Positions 7,575 to 15,527 of a DNA stretch of 17,889 bases are shown in pieces (position 1 is the stretch's first letter; every line of letters begins with the position of its first letter). Both the position numbers and the translations under genes were made by a program. The notes under the pieces were generated by a model. The model searched no databases, was not told where the DNA came from, and saw only the letters and a list, made by a program, of their open reading frames with translations. Source of the stretch: B8-G4 sp033720735 (GTDB lineage: Bacteria; Bacteroidota; Bacteroidia; Chitinophagales; Saprospiraceae); the NCBI GenBank assembly GCA_033720735.1, contig JAWWBX010000063.1, positions 1 through 17,889 of the forward strand, read 5' to 3'.

Positions 7575-8413
7575 ATACTCACGTGCAGACCAGGCTCATT
7601 GGGGATGTGGGATCCACCGGATCACGGTGGGCGCTTCTCCGTGGTTCCGACATCCGGCATGTCGAGAGCACCGGCTTCAATCCGCGCACGCAGGACCCGG
7701 AATTGCTGTCTGGAGCACTGCAACCACTGGTTGAAGTATTGCCTTCCGTAGACGAAGTGTATTACTACGGGACAGGAATCCTTGACGAGTCAGACAGGGA
7801 GGTGGTTTCGGCGGCGTTTGGCCAATTCAATCCGTCTGCTACCCTGCATGTCGCTTCAGACCTGACCGGTGCAGCGCGCAGCACGGGCACGGAGTCGGCG
7901 ATCGTGTGCATCCTGGGCACCGGCAGCAACAGCTGTCTCTACGATGGGCATGAGATCACCGACCAGATCCCGACCCTGGGCTATCCGCTCGGGGACCAGG
8001 GCAGCGGTTGGCGGATCGGTGCCGAACTCATCAACCGCTTCTATCAGCGGTCGATGCCCGCAGGCATTGCCTCGGAATTCGGGCAGCACGTTCCGAAGGA
8101 TCACCGTGTCTTCCTGGAGGATCTCAAAGGACATCCTGCGCCGAATCGCTATCTGGCGTCTTTTGCTAGATTTGCAGCCGACAGGCAGGACGTTGCCTGG
8201 ATCTCTCAACTGATTTGCCGGGGCTTCAGCGCGTTTGTTGCCGGACATGTGCTGCCGTATGGCACCGATCTCCCGGTCAAGGCGGTTGGCGGGATCGCCG
8301 CGGCGTGCGAGGAGTTGCTGAGGTCCGTTCTGGCAGAAGCCGGCAAAACGCTTGCAACCGTTGTTGCCGACCCCCTGCCAGGCCTGGTCACGTATCACAA
8401 CACACAATCATGA
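7571..8413 (+). CDS. BadF/BadG/BcrA/BcrD-type ATPase, N-acetylglucosamine kinase-like sugar kinase
   Basis: The 280-residue protein has the ASKHA sugar-kinase fold. Visible motifs are the phosphate-1 loop GDVGSTGSRW at 11-20, STGFNPRTQD (33-42) as in Bacteroidota GlcNAc-kinase-like proteins, and D98 in SDLTGAARS as the likely catalytic Asp. Phosphate-2 loop CILGTGSNSC lies at 113-122, the GYPLGDQGSGWRIG segment at 137-150, and the adenosine motif AVGGIAAAC near 238-246. It presumably phosphorylates an amino sugar or related hexose in the cytoplasm. The substrate cannot be fixed from the sequence. It overlaps the genes on both sides by four bases, so it sits firmly inside an operon that continues with phosphofructokinase. 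This fits sugar entry into glycolysis. Confidence 0.88.
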   Translation: MNTHVQTRLIGDVGSTGSRWALLRGSDIRHVESTGFNPRTQDPELLSGALQPLVEVLPSVDEVYYYGTGILDESDREVVSAAFGQFNPSATLHVASDLTGAARSTGTESAIVCILGTGSNSCLYDGHEITDQIPTLGYPLGDQGSGWRIGAELINRFYQRSMPAGIASEFGQHVPKDHRVFLEDLKGHPAPNRYLASFARFAADRQDVAWISQLICRGFSAFVAGHVLPYGTDLPVKAVGGIAAACEELLRSVLAEAGKTLATVVADPLPGLVTYHNTQS

Positions 8414-9393
8414 ACAAGAATATCAAACGCATCGCAGTCTACTGCTCCGGAGGTGATGCACCCGGGATGAATGCGGCCATTCGCGCGGTCGTGCGGACCG
8501 GTGCGTACCGCGGACTGCATATCTATGGCATCTACCATGGCTATGAAGGCATGATCAACGGTGATATCAAGCGGCTGGAAACAGGTGATGTCGCAAATAT
8601 CATCCACCGCGGGGGCACCGTGCTCAAGACCGCCCGCAGCAAGCGCTTTCACACCAAGGCGGGACGCAAGTCTGCGTACGAAACGCTCATGGCTCACGAC
8701 ATCGATGCGCTCGTGGCCATCGGCGGGAACGGGACCTTTACCGGTGCGCATATCTTCGAAGAGGAGTTCGGAGTGCCTGTCATCGGCATCCCGGGCACGA
8801 TCGACAATGATCTCTACGGCACCGATTATACCATCGGCTTTGACACCGCGGTCAACACCGCGATCGAAGCGGTCGACAAGATCCGCGATACTGCGGACTC
8901 GCACAACCGGCTGTTCTTTGTGGAGGTGATGGGGCGCGACACCGGGTTTATCGCGCTCAACACCGGGATCGGCAGTGGTGCCGGGGGCATCCTGATACCC
9001 GAATCGAAGAGTGATGTAGACACTTTGCTGGAACGGCTCAACCGGATGGCCAAACGCCGCAAGCTCTTTAACCTGATCATCGTCGCTGAGGGCAATGAGA
9101 ACGGCAATGCCCAGGCACTGGCAAAACTGGTCTCCAAGCGCTTTTCCGAGTATGAAACCAAGGTCACCATCATCGGCCATCTCCAGCGGGGCGGAGCCCC
9201 CACCGCGCTGGACCGGCTGATCAGCAGCAGGATGGGACACAGCGCTATCGAGGGATTGCTGAAGGGCAAACACGACGTGATGGTCGGCATCCAGCGCGAC
9301 GACATTGTCTTCGTTCCGATGAAGGATGCCGTCACAGGAAAGAAAATGCCCAATCCCGCCCTGCTCGAAATGGCGGAAATCCTGTCGCTCTGA
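8410..9393 (+). CDS. pfkA: 6-phosphofructokinase, ATP-type
   Basis: The enzyme phosphorylates fructose 6-phosphate to fructose 1,6-bisphosphate in the committed step of glycolysis. The product is 327 residues when started at ATG 8410 (MNKNIKRIAVYCSGGDAPGMN), close to the E. coli PfkA length of 320. The frame is open another 65 codons upstream, but that would lie inside the kinase gene and has no family similarity. The ATG makes a four-base overlap with the kinase stop. Catalytic motif PGTIDND is at 128-134 with base D132, MGRDTGF is the sugar-binding segment, and GHLQRGGAPTALDR is well conserved. G108 and G129 are the small residues typical of ATP-dependent enzymes. Unusually, the position of the Mg-binding Asp (E. 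coli D103) is N107 in GGNGT. Confidence 0.95.
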   Translation: MNKNIKRIAVYCSGGDAPGMNAAIRAVVRTGAYRGLHIYGIYHGYEGMINGDIKRLETGDVANIIHRGGTVLKTARSKRFHTKAGRKSAYETLMAHDIDALVAIGGNGTFTGAHIFEEEFGVPVIGIPGTIDNDLYGTDYTIGFDTAVNTAIEAVDKIRDTADSHNRLFFVEVMGRDTGFIALNTGIGSGAGGILIPESKSDVDTLLERLNRMAKRRKLFNLIIVAEGNENGNAQALAKLVSKRFSEYETKVTIIGHLQRGGAPTALDRLISSRMGHSAIEGLLKGKHDVMVGIQRDDIVFVPMKDAVTGKKMPNPALLEMAEILSL

Positions 9394-9395
9394 CT

Positions 9396-9740
9396 ATGGC
9401 CTTTGCCGTTGTCTATATCACTTGTCCGTCTGAGGAAGCCGCGCGCTCCATCGGCCGGCAGTTGGTCAGTGAGCGCCTGGCAGCTTGTGCCAACCTGTTT
9501 CCGATCACCTCGATGTACTGGTGGGAGAACAAGATCCAGTCAGAGGGCGAATGGGTGGCGATCGTCAAGACGGCACTCGACAGGTGGGAAGCTTTGCGTG
9601 AGCGGGCCATTGCGGTCCACCCCTATGAGGTCCCATGCGTGATGAAGATCGAAGTTGAAGCTAACGCTTCCTATGAGGCATGGATCAAAAGCGAGACCAG
9701 GAGAGATCTGCAGGATACAGAATCCATTAACCCAGGATAA
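9396..9740 (+). CDS. cutA: CutA family protein (divalent-cation tolerance)
   Basis: CutA is a small trimeric PII-like protein linked to copper or divalent-cation tolerance in E. coli; its true role is still unclear. This 114-residue copy shows the family pattern: VVYITCPSEEAARSIG at the N-terminus, ERLAACANLFP (26-36), the aromatic YWWENKI strand (41-47), EWVAIVKT (52-59), and the C-terminal HPYEVPCVMKIEV (75-87) with YEAWI. The last dozen residues are polar and not conserved. It starts two bases after the pfkA stop and so is probably co-transcribed with the kinase and PFK genes. That link to sugar metabolism is positional only. Confidence 0.93.
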   Translation: MAFAVVYITCPSEEAARSIGRQLVSERLAACANLFPITSMYWWENKIQSEGEWVAIVKTALDRWEALRERAIAVHPYEVPCVMKIEVEANASYEAWIKSETRRDLQDTESINPG

Positions 9741-9788
9741 ACCCAAAAATCCTCCTCTCCCGGTCTCAGTTCTTGATCGATGGCGGCG

Positions 9789-10070
9789 CTAGTGGCCACG
9801 CAGCAGCAGGCAGAGCTCGTAGTCTGCACCTGCCTGATCGATGGTCTGTCCGTAGTCGTAGCTGGCCTCCCAAAGGCACAGATCCAGTCCATTGGTGAGT
9901 CCCATCACGAAGTGGTCTGAGTGGCAGTCATCCACGGCACTGTTGTAGTCAGCAGTCGCCTGAGTAAACGCGGCCAGCCAGATGGTATAACAGCTCGCTG
10001 TCATGGCCGTCAGGGTGGTGATCGATACCATCCCGGCAAGGATCAACCACAGGAATCGTTTTCTAGTCAT
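9789..10070 (-). CDS. small exported four-cysteine protein, predicted helical hairpin
   Basis: No family is recognised. The 93-residue protein starts with a basic, hydrophobic signal or anchor (MTRKRFLWLILAGMV, hydrophobic to about 20). Its only cysteines are C27, C49, C65 and C87. They form two segments of identical length, C-x21-C and C-x21-C, joined by 15 residues. Both segments are rich in Ala, Asp, Tyr and Gln and look helical. An antiparallel hairpin with C27-C87 and C49-C65 pairing is a natural model. If signal peptidase II recognised TASC at 24-27, C27 would instead be lipidated, but Thr at that -3 position is atypical. The ATG overlaps the stop of the upstream 149-residue gene by eight bases, which suggests coupling. 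The 208-residue protein of the same cluster has the same cysteine plan. Confidence 0.7.
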   Translation of the reverse strand: MTRKRFLWLILAGMVSITTLTAMTASCYTIWLAAFTQATADYNSAVDDCHSDHFVMGLTNGLDLCLWEASYDYGQTIDQAGADYELCLLLRGH

Positions 10071-10512
10071 CGAACCGGTTTTTAAAGTGTTCCATCAATT
10101 CTTCCTGCTGGTCTGCACCGATCAGCGTGTCGTACCGGCGCTCGATGTACGCCTTATCGGCCTCGCTGAGCGTCCAGTAGGAAGGATACTTCTCGTTGAG
10201 CTTGATCGCCGCGCGGTGCATGAAGCAGTTGGTGTCGCGGTAGAGCAATCCACCCCGGATGTCCGCAAAGGACGGATCGGGATAGTCACAGATCGACGCA
10301 TGATCGGAAGACTTGATCACTTCACCAATCGCATCCAGGTCATACAAGCCCTGCGTGGTATGCGCGGCGTTGATAAACATGGCGGTACGGTATGCGATGT
10401 AGATGCTGTCTTCAGCGATCTGATCGAGATGGGTTTTGTCATTGAGACCGGTCTGACAGGCGACTACCGCGGCCAGCCCGACCATGATCCCGAGAATGAA
10501 AATGCGTTTCAT
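10063..10512 (-). CDS. putative lipoprotein of unknown function
   Basis: No family is recognised. The 149-residue protein starts MKRIFILGIMVGLAAVVACQ, a lipoprotein signal with lipobox VVAC and predicted lipidated C19. The mature part is polar and mostly helical in appearance, with many Tyr and Asp residues and two further cysteines, C75 and C96, that could form a disulfide. The C-terminal third (WTLSEADKAYIERRYD, then EELMEHFKNRF) looks like amphipathic helices. It is the middle gene of a three-gene minus-strand cluster, 44 bases after the 208-residue lipoprotein gene and overlapping the 93-residue gene by eight bases. The clean signal and coupling support a real gene. Confidence 0.72.
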   Translation of the reverse strand: MKRIFILGIMVGLAAVVACQTGLNDKTHLDQIAEDSIYIAYRTAMFINAAHTTQGLYDLDAIGEVIKSSDHASICDYPDPSFADIRGGLLYRDTNCFMHRAAIKLNEKYPSYWTLSEADKAYIERRYDTLIGADQQEELMEHFKNRFDD

Positions 10513-10556
10513 AATCTTTCATTTTTTTTGAAATACATCAATGAATCCCGCGCGGC

Positions 10557-11183
10557 TCATCGCCGCACGCAGTCCTTGAATCGTTTCATGTTGATCGTCG
10601 TGGCGGCCGTCAACGCCACCCAGCAGACCAGCGGACCGACAAGGCTCCCCGATGACGCGAAGACACAAGTCGTAAAAGCGGCCCATGCTGTTGCCTGGGC
10701 GATCTGCAACTGGTCAAAACACTCTCCGGCGTTGAGACTGATCGTGCCATCGTCTTCTTTAATGATGTCACCAATGACGGCAGCCGCAGTCGCGGTGAGC
10801 ACATCCTGCACGTAGGCAAGCCCGTGTTCGGCGACGAGAGTATGGTACAAGGACTCGAAGTCTGCCAGCAGTTGCGGCAGGTTGGCGGTCGTCGAGACGG
10901 TTTCGAAAAACGCCTCAGTCACAGCCGGGTCGGCCACCAGGGCCGTCAGGACATCTTCGTCCTGGCCTGCGACCTCGATGTAGAGGGCCGACAGGATCTG
11001 CGCGTACACATTGACGAGCTGGCTCTCGGGATCGGATGCCGCCTCGATGGGCGCATCCATTTGAACAGGGAAGGAAGCAATCGCTTCCCGGGGTTGGACA
11101 TCCTGTACCAGACCGGACTGGTCCTGACAGGCACTCAGGAGCACGAATGCGATCGTGCACAAGAGCATGTTCAGCTTTTTCAT
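10557..11183 (-). CDS. putative lipoprotein with C-terminal four-cysteine hydrophobic hairpin
   Basis: No family is recognised. The 208-residue protein begins with a convincing lipoprotein signal (MKKLNMLLCTIAFVLLSACQ, lipobox LSAC, lipidated C19). Residues 20-150 are acidic and mostly helical, with segments such as LVNVYAQILSALYIEV and LADFESLYHTLVAEHG. The C-terminal 55 residues are hydrophobic and carry C155, C173, C187 and C205, that is C-x17-C, a 13-residue turn rich in Gly/Ser/Pro, then C-x17-C. This predicts two equal helices held as a hairpin by two disulfides. The tail is basic (KRFKDCVRR). It appears to be the promoter-proximal gene of the cluster, followed by the 149- and 93-residue genes. 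Membrane-active or binding roles would be speculation. Confidence 0.75.
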   Translation of the reverse strand: MKKLNMLLCTIAFVLLSACQDQSGLVQDVQPREAIASFPVQMDAPIEAASDPESQLVNVYAQILSALYIEVAGQDEDVLTALVADPAVTEAFFETVSTTANLPQLLADFESLYHTLVAEHGLAYVQDVLTATAAAVIGDIIKEDDGTISLNAGECFDQLQIAQATAWAAFTTCVFASSGSLVGPLVCWVALTAATTINMKRFKDCVRR

Positions 11184-11568
11184 ACTAAACGGTTTTTGGT
11201 TTATGAAAAGGTTGTTGCGATCGGGTCACGTGCCCCGAACCAGCATGTGAAGCCGGAGTGGGATGCCGGGTATCCAATGCGGGTAGGTCTAATTTAGCGA
11301 TTCCGGCGTGCGTTTGCGCAACAGTTTTACGGCTGGAACGGGATCAATGCGGACAGGATCACTGATAAGGAGCAGGCGGAATGCCTTGTAATGCAACGTG
11401 TTAACGCATCAGATCACAGGGTGATTGGCTTTTGGCTATTGGCTTTTGGCTATTGGCTTTTAGCTATTGGCTTTTAGCATGTGGTGATAAATATCAACCC
11501 GAAACGCCGAACGCCAAACCCAAAGCTTTAAACCTTAAACATCAGACCATTTCGCTGGCAAGGCACAA
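11184..11568. other. 385-base non-coding region between a lipoprotein gene and the aldolase gene
   Basis: I find no convincing gene here. The part next to 11184 should hold the promoter of the minus-strand lipoprotein cluster, and its leader is A-rich on that strand. The centre carries the 14-base tandem repeat listed separately. The part from about 11490 to 11560 is an A/C-rich low-complexity tract (for example AAACCCAAAGCTTTAAACC) on the + strand, of a kind often seen between Bacteroidota genes. Aldolase transcripts would run through the repeat. No clear stem-loop terminator was found. Confidence 0.6.
11424..11479 (+). repeat. 14-base tandem repeat, four units
   Basis: Four head-to-tail units start at 11424, 11438, 11452 and 11466. 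Units 1 and 2 are ATTGGCTTTTGGCT, unit 3 is ATTGGCTTTTAGCT and unit 4 is ATTGGCTTTTAGCA. The repeat is intergenic, downstream of the aldolase gene and upstream of the minus-strand lipoprotein cluster. It is built from a simple GGCTTTT/GGCTATT alternation that suggests slippage. No coding role is evident. Confidence 0.9.
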
Positions 11569-12624
<1,056 letters not shown>

Positions 12625-12791
12625 GGCGTCTATTTGTTTAAGTTGATTTGCGAGCACGAATATCGCCTTTTCTGTGCTTTTTCATCCCGCGCGCATCCAT
12701 CGAATGCGGCGAATGCGGTATACTTGTATCCGCCGTCGTGTTAATTTGACAATAAGTGCAGGGCAGACGGCACCCTGGCAATGCGCTGACA
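12625..12791. promoter_or_regulatory. divergent promoter region between aldolase and PPi-type phosphofructokinase
   Basis: This 167-base region must contain the start sites for both divergent genes. On the + strand TTAATTTG at 12741-12748 differs by one base from the Bacteroidota -7 element TAnnTTTG, with a TTG at 12724-12726 upstream, although the spacing is shorter than usual. It is a weak candidate only. No long palindrome or riboswitch-like structure was recognised. Confidence 0.35.
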
Positions 12792-13982
12792 ATGAACAAG
12801 ACCAAGGCGATCATCGCGATCCTCACCGGCGGCGGCGACGTACCCGGACTCAATCCGGCCATCCGGGCTGTGACCCTGCGGGCGATCCGTGAGGGATACA
12901 AGGTTATCGGCATCCGCCGCGGATGGGCCGGTCTGGTCGACATGCAGCGCGACCCCAGCGCCAACAACTCCGAGCATTTTCTCGAACTGACCAAGGTCAT
13001 CGTCGAGCAGGCGGGACGCACCGGCGGGACCTTTCTGCACAGCTCGCGGACCCGCCCCAGCACCGTGCGCAAGGCGAACGTACCAGAACACCTGCAAGAT
13101 ACCTACACCGATGAGGTCAACGACCTGACCGACGAGGTGATCAAAAACCTGGAATGGCTGGGCATCGATTACCTGATCACCATCGGCGGGGACGACACGC
13201 TGAGTTACGGCGTGCACCTGAGCCAACTAGGTGTCAAGGTGGTGGCCATCCCCAAGACGATGGATAATGACGTGCCGGGCACAGAATACTGCATTGGCTT
13301 CAGCACCTGCGTCACGCGCACCATCTCCATGGTCAACAATTTGCGCACGGCAGCGGGGTCACACGAGCGCTTCATGGTGCTGGAAGTTTTCGGCCGTTAC
13401 GCCGGATTTACCGCCATGCTACCCACCCTGGCCGGCGCGGCGCACCGCTGTGTCATCCCCGAGCACGCGTTTGAAATGGAACGCCTGGCCGAACTGCTGT
13501 CGGAGGACCGCCGCGAGAACCCGAGCCGCTACTCGATCGTCATCGTCTCGGAAGGCGCGCACATCGACGGGCAGATGATCTTCAAGAATCACGAGACCGA
13601 CCCTTACGGCCACGCCAAACTCGGCGGGATCGGCGAATTCGTCAGTGAGGGCCTGCGCGAACTCTCACCGAAATTCAACCGGGGCAAAAAGATCAATACC
13701 ATCAACCAGCGCCTCGGCTACCTGGTGCGCTGCGGGTATCCCGACGCCATCGACTCGATCGTGCCGATGGCCTACGGGACGCTGGCGCTCGACCTGGTCC
13801 TCGAGGGCAAGCACGGCCGCCTGGTCGTCCTGCAGCAGGGGCGCTATACCCACGTACCGATCGAGACGGTCACCGCCACCAAGAAGCTCGTCAACGTGGA
13901 GAAGTACTATGATACCAGCAAGCTGCGCCCGCATTTCCGCGGCTTTGAGGACCTGCCGCTACTGATCATGGCCAGTGTCTAG
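12792..13982 (+). CDS. pfp: phosphofructokinase of the PPi-dependent residue type
   Basis: The protein belongs to the phosphofructokinase superfamily and phosphorylates fructose 6-phosphate, probably reversibly with pyrophosphate. Starting at ATG 12792 gives 396 residues; a GTG 12 codons upstream is less likely. The N-terminal loop is GGGDVPGLNPAIR (13-25). The donor-site motif GGDDT at 132-136 has Asp135, and PKTMDND at 154-160 has Lys155. These are the Asp/Lys pair that replaces the two Gly residues of ATP enzymes and marks PPi specificity or its close relatives. D158 is the catalytic base. FGRYAGF follows as the sugar-site segment. The longer length than PfkA fits this clade. Some members with this pattern use ATP, so the donor is predicted rather than proved. 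Confidence 0.92.
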   Translation: MNKTKAIIAILTGGGDVPGLNPAIRAVTLRAIREGYKVIGIRRGWAGLVDMQRDPSANNSEHFLELTKVIVEQAGRTGGTFLHSSRTRPSTVRKANVPEHLQDTYTDEVNDLTDEVIKNLEWLGIDYLITIGGDDTLSYGVHLSQLGVKVVAIPKTMDNDVPGTEYCIGFSTCVTRTISMVNNLRTAAGSHERFMVLEVFGRYAGFTAMLPTLAGAAHRCVIPEHAFEMERLAELLSEDRRENPSRYSIVIVSEGAHIDGQMIFKNHETDPYGHAKLGGIGEFVSEGLRELSPKFNRGKKINTINQRLGYLVRCGYPDAIDSIVPMAYGTLALDLVLEGKHGRLVVLQQGRYTHVPIETVTATKKLVNVEKYYDTSKLRPHFRGFEDLPLLIMASV

Positions 13983-14035
13983 GAAGACATCAAAAGTCTG
14001 CGCATTACTCGAGCATCGCGATTTCCAGAGCGAGA

Positions 14036-14062
14036 AAGCCCGGCCTTTTGGTTGCCGGGCTT
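14036..14062. terminator. stem-loop between convergent genes, possible bidirectional terminator
   Basis: AAGCCCGGC at 14036-14044 pairs perfectly with GCCGGGCTT at 14054-14062 around a 9-base loop (CTTTTGGTT), a GC-rich 9-bp stem. It lies 54 bases after the PPi-type phosphofructokinase stop and 57 bases from the stop of the convergent lipoprotein gene. No long T-run follows on either strand, so it is not a textbook intrinsic terminator. Its position still makes a terminator or RNA-end stabiliser the best reading. Confidence 0.65.
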
Positions 14063-14118
14063 CCCAGTTAATTCTGTTTACTGGTTGTGCATTCTGACAG
14101 GAATAGCCTGCTTGATGC

Positions 14119-15327
14119 CTACTGCTTCGTGCTGAACCTGGACACGTAGTCAACTTCCAGGGTGCCGCCAAGGTCATGCTCAAGGCCTTCACGCAACACC
14201 AATTGATAGGTAGCTCCGGCTGTCAAATCCATGATTGGATCAATCGTCAAAGTTCTGTTTACAAGGTCCTCGGACAGATCGACAGAGATCTGGCTGTCGA
14301 CCATGCCATTGTTCAGGAGTTCCAGTGCAATTTTCTCCCTGTTCGCATCTGTCAGAATGACTGTATTGGGAAACGAAATCGTAAACGCGGCCCCGACCGG
14401 GACGTCTGATGCCTCCGTTTGATTATCCATGGAAACAGTCGTTGCGCCATCTGAGGCGATGATCGACGATACACTCAGCGGATCCGGGGTCAGGGTTGCA
14501 AAATTGGCGATTGCCGGCTCTGAAAGCACGCCACCGTCCATTGCCTGATATCCCGCATTGATGACAACCTGGTACGTGGTGCCATGGGTGAGCAGGTCAT
14601 TCGGGGACAGAATGATCTCTGTTGAGGACAGCACGGTAAGGCTGTGGCCCACAGCGCCTGTCGCTTCACCATTTTCTGTGATCAGGATCCTGGGCAACGA
14701 TGCGTTTGACAGCCACTCGCTTTTGACCGGCCTGGAAAACGTGACAATGAACTCCGTGGAGATCATCACATCACTTGATGAGACAGTGAGCAGGTCGATG
14801 CCTTCGAATCCCGCTCCGTTCCAGATCGTGCCATTGATCCGTGCCACTGTCAGCGGATCCGGACTGACCAACTTGAAAACCCCGAAGTCTACCGCGACAT
14901 TGTCGTCAAGCGTGGCACCATCTTCGGCTTCGTAGCCCGGATTGATCACGAGCATATAGGTAGCACCTTCCTCCAGCGGACCATCGGGCGTGAGCCTGAT
15001 CATGGTGGCTGAAAGTACAGTAAGGCTGAAAGACACATTGCCCACAGCCGTGCCATTCTCGGTACGTAATATTTTTGGAAGACTTGCATTTTCCAGCCAG
15101 TCACGTTTCACTGCTTTGGAGAATGTCACTGTAAAGTGAGAGCCCGCATCCACGTCATTGGATGGATTGGCCAGGAGATCCATAGTTTGCACCCCGGCAT
15201 CAGTCACAACGGATCCCTGGATCTGTGAGATCTTCAGCGCATCCGGCGCGTCAGGGATCACGGTATCTTCATCACATCCGATGAAAAGCAAAGCACAAAT
15301 CGACAGGAGATAAACGAATTTTTTCAT
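14119..15327 (-). CDS. surface lipoprotein with three tandem Ig-like (Big_5/SbsA-type) domains
   Basis: The 402-residue protein begins MKKFVYLLSICALLFIGCDE, a lipoprotein signal with lipobox FIGC and lipidated C18. After a short acidic linker come three similar beta-rich domains at about 30-153, 158-279 and 284-402. Each has the Big_5 pattern of an FTVTFS-like strand, a LTVLSAT-like strand and a GATYxLVINPGY-like strand followed by a DGA/DGG turn. Domains 1 and 2 match at roughly two thirds of positions across their cores, while domain 3 is divergent. No enzymatic domain is visible, so it is probably an adhesive or structural cell-surface protein. It is convergent with the phosphofructokinase gene, and its upstream leader on the coding strand is A-rich (for example CAACAAAACAAAAATTG). 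Confidence 0.85.
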   Translation of the reverse strand: MKKFVYLLSICALLFIGCDEDTVIPDAPDALKISQIQGSVVTDAGVQTMDLLANPSNDVDAGSHFTVTFSKAVKRDWLENASLPKILRTENGTAVGNVSFSLTVLSATMIRLTPDGPLEEGATYMLVINPGYEAEDGATLDDNVAVDFGVFKLVSPDPLTVARINGTIWNGAGFEGIDLLTVSSSDVMISTEFIVTFSRPVKSEWLSNASLPRILITENGEATGAVGHSLTVLSSTEIILSPNDLLTHGTTYQVVINAGYQAMDGGVLSEPAIANFATLTPDPLSVSSIIASDGATTVSMDNQTEASDVPVGAAFTISFPNTVILTDANREKIALELLNNGMVDSQISVDLSEDLVNRTLTIDPIMDLTAGATYQLVLREGLEHDLGGTLEVDYVSRFSTKQ

Positions 15328-15527
15328 GATCGCAATTTTTGTTTTGTTGCCTCAAATGAAAAGGGTTATCGCACCGATTCCTAGCCGCTTTTATCGTGTG
15401 CATTTTCTTTGATCCTGCGGTTGATCCAACGGTCAGCGCACCACCCCTCCGGCCGTTCGATCAGTATTTTGGCAACCTGTTCGGAGCCGGCTTATTTTAG
15501 AGCCCGATCATCCAGCAACGGCACAAC

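Noticed and set aside
8215..8409. 65-codon N-terminal extension of the ATP-type phosphofructokinase
   Set aside because: It lies inside the sugar kinase gene, is Arg/Cys-rich without family similarity, and the ATG at 8410 makes a typical four-base overlap and gives the normal length.
8395..9273. 292-codon minus-strand open frame
   Set aside because: It is fully antisense to the phosphofructokinase gene and lacks any motif.
10003..10815. 270-codon plus-strand open frame across the small exported-protein cluster
   Set aside because: It overlaps three minus-strand frames that each begin with a clear export signal, and has no such signal or motif itself.
11424..11479. CRISPR array
   Set aside because: The units are directly adjacent 14-mers with no spacers and no cas genes nearby.
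12625..12657. 11-codon extension of the aldolase from a GTG
   Set aside because: The ATG at 12624 gives 351 residues, matching the E. coli FbaB length and N-terminus.
12756..12791. 12-codon extension of the PPi-type phosphofructokinase
   Set aside because: The ATG at 12792 precedes the first beta-strand of the family directly; the extension adds basic residues with no counterpart.
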